NCBI GenBank assembly: GCA_017618935.1
Contig: JAFZTG010000158.1
Coordinates: forward strand, 1-8,295
Source: Bacteroidales bacterium
Lineage (GTDB): Bacteria; Bacteroidota; Bacteroidia; Bacteroidales; UBA1715
DNA length: 8,295 nucleotides
Reading direction: 5' to 3'
The position numbers and the translations under genes were made by a program. Every line of letters starts with the position of its first letter. The stretch's first letter is position 1. Positions 6,139-8,295 of the stretch are shown here, piece after piece. The notes under the pieces are model-generated. The model made no database searches and was not told where the DNA came from. It worked only from the letters and a program-made list of their open reading frames with translations.

Positions 6139-6538
6139 TGCGTGCTATTGCGAAACGCAGTTCTTTGAGTTTTTTCAACCTTTTGAGCGTTTCGGCTTGG
6201 CAAGCCTCAATGCCTGCAAGCATTCTTGACGTTTGTTCCATAACCTCTGGGGAGATGTTGCTCCAGAGTTCCGCGAATAATTTTCTATATTGCTCCAATC
6301 TCACAAACTCAATGACTGAGCCGTGCAAATATGGCCGTAGTTGCCCGGAGCAAAACAGAATGTTGGCAGCTGCACGAATGTGCCTGATGTCGGTTGCCGT
6401 GGCCGTGATTTCATAGCAGTTGGGACAAGGCTCGTCAAGAGGTTTGCCCGAATTGTTGCCACGGCTCAACACGTAAACGGCTGACGGATTTCGGGAGCCG
6501 TTGTAGGTCTTGATATTGATGTTTGAAACGTTGTTCAT
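6125..6538 (-). CDS. DUF6943-like small protein, last gene of the triplet
   Basis: The product has 137 residues. It contains VYVLSRGNNSGKPLDEPCPNC (21-41) and a following RPYLHGSVIEFV (68-79), which I associate with the Bacteroidota family DUF6943. Visible anchors are G27-x3-G31, P37, N40-C41, the helix IRHIRAAANILFCSGQL (51-67) and Y84. The CPNC pair (38-41) could bind metal but has no obvious partner pair. The C-terminus is a basic helix (LKRLKKLKELRFAIARTATK). There is no signal peptide. The same anchors recur in the two upstream genes, suggesting ancient duplication. It follows the middle gene after 45 bases that contain a hairpin. Function is unknown. Confidence 0.72.
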   Translation of the reverse strand: MNNVSNINIKTYNGSRNPSAVYVLSRGNNSGKPLDEPCPNCYEITATATDIRHIRAAANILFCSGQLRPYLHGSVIEFVRLEQYRKLFAELWSNISPEVMEQTSRMLAGIEACQAETLKRLKKLKELRFAIARTATK

Positions 6539-6555
6539 GATGTTGCGAAAAATGT

Positions 6556-6574
6556 CCCCGATGGTTAATCGGGG
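6556..6574 (-). terminator. Intercistronic hairpin, possible attenuator
   Basis: CCCCGAT (6556-6562) and ATCGGGG (6568-6574) form a perfect 7-bp stem with a 5-base loop in the 45-bp gap between the middle and last operon genes. On the minus strand ACATTTTTCG follows, so a T run starts 3 bases past the stem. It could partly terminate transcription or protect processed mRNA ends, which would lower or uncouple expression of the last gene. Confidence 0.5.
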
Positions 6575-6583
6575 GAATGGTGT

Positions 6584-7006
6584 TTAACAAAATAACTCGT
6601 ATGCGATTGTTTTAATCCATTGTTGCAGTTCCTTTACCTCGTCTTGTCTTTCACGGATTTTCACCTCTATGTCCTCAACGCAATCAAAAGCCGCCTTGAT
6701 ATCCTCTTTTGAGTGCGATTTGCAAAGGGCAAAATACAGTTCCTTGTATTTATCCAATTCAATAGTAGGAACGTTTTGCGTGAGTTTGGAACAGCCACAG
6801 CGAGGTGGCAACATTTGAGAGTAGTAAAGGAGCATTGCGACTTGGTGGGCATACGCAAAAGTTTCTAAATCTTTGGTACGAATGACAAAGCAATTCTTTT
6901 TAGGTTCAGAAATGATTGCGCCGACATTCTGACCAGTGGCGTCGATGAGAATGGAACCAGGGAACACATAAGCACCCGAAAATTTTTGAATTTCAATTGA
7001 TGACAT
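6584..7006 (-). CDS. Small paralogue, middle gene of the triplet, unknown function
   Basis: The product has 140 residues when started at MSSIEIQKF (7006). The open frame extends upstream to 7102, but that would overlap the previous gene by about 80 bases, and the ATG at 7006 aligns with the paralogue starts and leaves a 17-base gap. It shares with the last gene G25-x3-G29, P35, N38-C39, a hydrophobic helix FAYAHQVAMLLYYSQML (50-66) and Y87. The CPNC motif is reduced to KKNC, while a separate CGC (70-72) is present. Its C-terminus (IEVKIRERQDEVKELQQWIK) looks like a charged coiled coil. Identity to its neighbours is low, so the family tie rests on anchor order and length. Confidence 0.65.
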   Translation of the reverse strand: MSSIEIQKFSGAYVFPGSILIDATGQNVGAIISEPKKNCFVIRTKDLETFAYAHQVAMLLYYSQMLPPRCGCSKLTQNVPTIELDKYKELYFALCKSHSKEDIKAAFDCVEDIEVKIRERQDEVKELQQWIKTIAYELFC

Positions 7007-7023
7007 ATTTTTATGATTTAAGG

Positions 7024-7443
7024 TTAAGCATTGAAAGAAGATTGTGCAATATGCTTGCATTGGGATTTGTAGGAAGCTTGCTCCGCCTTGCTTGACGGAC
7101 ACGGCAACGCCTTTATTTGTTTGTAGGCATTGAACAAATTTGAGTGTGGCACACTTGTGAGAATGCTGAGCAAGAGACGCCCGTAATCCCTATAGTGCAG
7201 CGTTTTGAAATTGCGGAACGACTTTGCATAAATCTCGGCAACACCGGCAAACTCAATAATTTTGGCGGCAACCCGAATGAGGGCGATATTTTCGGGCAAA
7301 CAGGAAACAACCAATGAATTTTTCTCAATGGGATATTTGACGACAGTGCCCAATTTTGCGCCACAAGACACGATACAGACGTGAGGGGCTTTTAAGATGG
7401 TTCCCGACTGATAAGGGAACACGCGAATGTTAGATAACTCCAT
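7024..7443 (-). CDS. Small paralogue, first gene of the triplet, unknown function
   Basis: The product has 139 residues, with no signal peptide or membrane segment. The anchors match the other two genes: G28-x3-G32, P38, N42 (followed by Ser rather than Cys), the helix IALIRVAAKIIEFAGVA (53-69) and Y87 in YRDYGRLL. The CPNC pair is absent. The basic C-terminal part (KALPCPSSKAEQASYKSQCK) differs from the other two. It is the promoter-proximal gene of the minus-strand operon. An AT-rich 6-bp palindrome, CTCAAA-TT-TTTGAG (7446-7459), lies 2 bases before its ATG and might affect translation or bind a regulator. Confidence 0.62.
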   Translation of the reverse strand: MELSNIRVFPYQSGTILKAPHVCIVSCGAKLGTVVKYPIEKNSLVVSCLPENIALIRVAAKIIEFAGVAEIYAKSFRNFKTLHYRDYGRLLLSILTSVPHSNLFNAYKQIKALPCPSSKAEQASYKSQCKHIAQSSFNA

Positions 7444-7512
7444 AGCTCAAATTTTTGAGGTTAATACTTAGAAAATGCCAATGAAAAGCGGTATAACTGC
7501 TTGATTGACATA

Positions 7513-7541
7513 TAAATATACAAAATTCTATGGGTCTGCAA
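7513..7541 (-). promoter_or_regulatory. Candidate promoter for the three-paralogue operon
   Basis: On the minus strand TATATTTA (complement of 7513-7520) matches TAnnTTTG at all but the last position, and TTG (complement of 7539-7541) lies 18 bases upstream as a partial -33 element. The predicted leader to the ATG at 7443 is about 60 bases and includes the palindrome at 7446-7459. The match is imperfect. Confidence 0.35.
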
Positions 7542-7649
7542 TGGGAAAAACGTATTATTTTGCTTGAAAATGCAATTTTAACATACTGATATACAATAAG
7601 TTACAAAGACCGCAAAACGCTTGCAACGCACGGCGGACACATATTCCTA

Positions 7650-7658
7650 TTATCCACA
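7650..7658 (+). other. Perfect single DnaA-box match
   Basis: TTATCCACA is the strong E. coli-type DnaA box. It lies at the border between the AT-rich and GC-richer halves of the intergenic region. A single 9-base match is expected by chance in a few percent of windows this size, and no second box is nearby, so an origin cannot be claimed. Confidence 0.2.
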
Positions 7659-7690
7659 TTCAACTTTTTCCAACTTGCGAAATGCTACAA

Positions 7691-7802
7691 GGGGCTGAGA
7701 GCCACGCACCCCAAAGCGGAAGCCGAAGAATGAGGCGGACGCTTTTAGCAAAATGGCGAAGGTTGTGTGAGGGGATTTTGCGAGGGCGTGGTCGAAAGCC
7801 CT
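7691..7802 (+). ncRNA. Possible structured RNA or DNA element, three hairpins
   Basis: Helix 1 is GGGG (7691-7694) with CCCC (7709-7712), or alternatively GGCT (7693-7696) with AGCC (7700-7703). Helix 2 abuts it directly: AAAGCG (7713-7718) with CGCTTT (7740-7745), then a symmetric 3x3 internal loop (GAA opposite GGA) that could form G-A pairs, then GCC (7722-7724) with GGC (7734-7736) and a 9-base loop. Helix 3 is AGGGC (7783-7787) with GCCCT (7798-7802). No T run follows, so it is not a simple terminator. It could be a leader RNA, a small RNA, or single-stranded DNA structure in a transfer or attachment site. The strand is assigned only because the downstream gene is on the plus strand. Confidence 0.3.
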
Positions 7803-7811
7803 ACGAGAAGG

Positions 7812-7841
7812 TTTATTTCATCGCGGAAAAAATTATATTTG
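7812..7841 (+). promoter_or_regulatory. Candidate promoter for the GIY-YIG-like gene
   Basis: TATATTTG (7834-7841) is a full match to the Bacteroidota -7 consensus TAnnTTTG. TTT at 7812-7814 lies 19 bases upstream, the expected -33 spacing, although the final G of TTTG is missing. The ATG at 7855 follows 13 bases later through an A-rich leader without a Shine-Dalgarno sequence. This is the best promoter match in the window. Confidence 0.5.
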
Positions 7842-7854
7842 TAAAAAAAAAGTT

Positions 7855-8226
7855 ATGGAAGCAAAAAAGAATGTTGAATATTTTTCAACTTATTTTTCAG
7901 GTTGGCCGAAAGATGTGATTCCCCGTCTAAAAGTGTCGGTAGGAATCTTTAAGAAGTCCTATAAATTTGTGAAAATTGGTATTACAAGCAATCCAGAGAA
8001 TCGTTTTTCTCAACACAAGAAACACGATAAAAATTATTCATGGGAAAGAATGGTTGTAAAATATCAAACTACAAGTGTTGCAAATGCCAATGCTGTCGAA
8101 GATCATTTTATTGAAACGGATGATAGTCTGGTAAATATATGGACAGGATACAGTCACATGACCGAAAAAGGTCCTTATCATGTATATATTTTATTAGGAA
8201 ATCATAAAAGACGAACACGCCGATAA
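7855..8226 (+). CDS. Small GIY-YIG nuclease superfamily-like protein
   Basis: The product has 123 residues. The segment YKFVKIGITSNPENRFSQHKK (36-56) resembles the second strand and Arg helix of GIY-YIG domains: KIGIT stands in place of YIG-T, then R50 and H54. Later W63, a VVKYQT strand, a helix with E82 (ANANAVEDHFIE), N94 in LVN and a closing strand YHVYILL (108-114) keep the usual order of Arg, Glu and Asn. The first Tyr motif is degenerate, so activity is uncertain. I recall similar Bacteroidota proteins with a GIFK-KS-K-VKIGIT core, but have not verified any match. A basic tail (NHKRRTRR) suggests nucleic-acid contact. The start is supported by the promoter match just upstream. It diverges from the minus-strand operon across the structured gap. 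Confidence 0.6.
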   Translation: MEAKKNVEYFSTYFSGWPKDVIPRLKVSVGIFKKSYKFVKIGITSNPENRFSQHKKHDKNYSWERMVVKYQTTSVANANAVEDHFIETDDSLVNIWTGYSHMTEKGPYHVYILLGNHKRRTRR

Positions 8227-8261
8227 AAAAGTTATTCTCGCAATGTGTATAGAGGGCTAAT

Positions 8262-8288
8262 CTGCTGGTTTGAGGGGGCAGCTTTTTT
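8262..8288 (+). terminator. Weak candidate terminator after the GIY-YIG-like gene
   Basis: GCTG (8264-8267) can pair with CAGC (8279-8282) across an 11-base G-rich loop, followed by TTTTTT. The stem is only 4 bp, so the call rests mainly on the T run and its place 38-56 bases after the stop codon. Nothing else is visible in the last 69 bases of the window. Confidence 0.25.
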
Positions 8289-8295
8289 AGTTAGG

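Larger units (their letters stand above)
7444..7854. other. 411-bp gene-free divergent intergenic region
   Basis: This is the longest stretch without a gene. The left half (7444 to about 7610) is AT-rich and holds the operon promoter. The right half (about 7610-7825) is richer in G and C and contains three local hairpins and one DnaA-box match. The only open frame (7682-7918, plus strand) gives a very basic peptide that runs into the next gene in another frame and resembles no protein I know. The segment may include an element boundary, a transfer or replication site, or a small RNA, and the sequence alone does not decide. Confidence 0.5.

Noticed and set aside
7007..7102. Longer N-terminus for the middle triplet gene, starting at 7102
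   Set aside because: It would overlap the first triplet gene by about 80 bases, and only the start at 7006 aligns with the paralogues.
7691..7745. GGGGCTGAGAGCC resembles part of a TPP riboswitch
   Set aside because: The conserved ACCTGATCTGG and GCCAGCGTAGGGA parts are missing and the downstream gene is unrelated to thiamine.
7776..7787. TTTTGCGAGGGC resembles TTTTGCGTGGGC at the mnmE end and could be attR
   Set aside because: It matches 11 of 12 bases but nothing beyond; the AAGTAG end is not present. It also overlaps the left arm of a local hairpin. It is too weak to call an attachment site, although comparison with related genomes could revive it.
7682..7918. 78-codon plus-strand open frame
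   Set aside because: It encodes a very basic peptide without recognisable features, covers the hairpin region and overlaps the start of the better-supported GIY-YIG-like gene in another frame.

Overview
The window reads as a Bacteroidota (most likely Bacteroidales) chromosome carrying an integrated mobile element. The evidence is the arm-type tyrosine integrase, DUF6266- and DUF6943-like proteins, the lack of Shine-Dalgarno sequences before starts, and TAnnTTTG-type -7 promoter elements. Nothing here fixes a genus.

Backbone (1 to about 2985). A minus-strand pair holds an M16 peptidase-like protein without the zinc motif and, overlapping its 3' end, the start of an exported protein with a fibronectin-III-like segment, cut by the window edge. 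Diverging from them across 78 bp is a complete mnmE (trmE), the tRNA-U34 modification GTPase.

Element start (2986-5280). Directly after the mnmE stop the sequence becomes more AT-rich. A 256-bp leader contains an 8-bp inverted repeat, two copies of a 16-bp dyad-symmetric sequence (14/16 identical) and TACC motifs at 10- or 11-bp spacing. It is followed by a two-gene operon: a protein with an N-terminal Cys finger and four tandem HTH units, then a tyrosine recombinase with a complete catalytic set. The layout suggests insertion at the 3' end of mnmE, the position Salmonella genomic island 1 uses in gammaproteobacteria. No convincing second attachment site was found, so the right boundary is unknown and may lie beyond the window.

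Element body, minus strand (5286-7443). A DUF6266 protein converges on the integrase, with a strong hairpin terminator between them. Upstream of it lie a 44-bp array of four 11-bp units and a second strong terminator, which ends a three-gene operon. That operon encodes three small, strongly diverged proteins that appear to be paralogues. The last of them resembles DUF6943.

Right end (7444-8295). A 411-bp gene-free stretch holds an AT-rich half and a GC-richer half with three local hairpins. It leads into a promoter and a plus-strand gene for a small GIY-YIG-like protein.

The integrase and HTH protein probably handle movement and its control, and the leader array is the likely DNA target of one or both. 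The roles of the DUF6266 protein and the three-paralogue operon are unknown. The points most worth a second look are the leader architecture, the four-HTH regulator, the diverged triplet and the structured non-coding segment.
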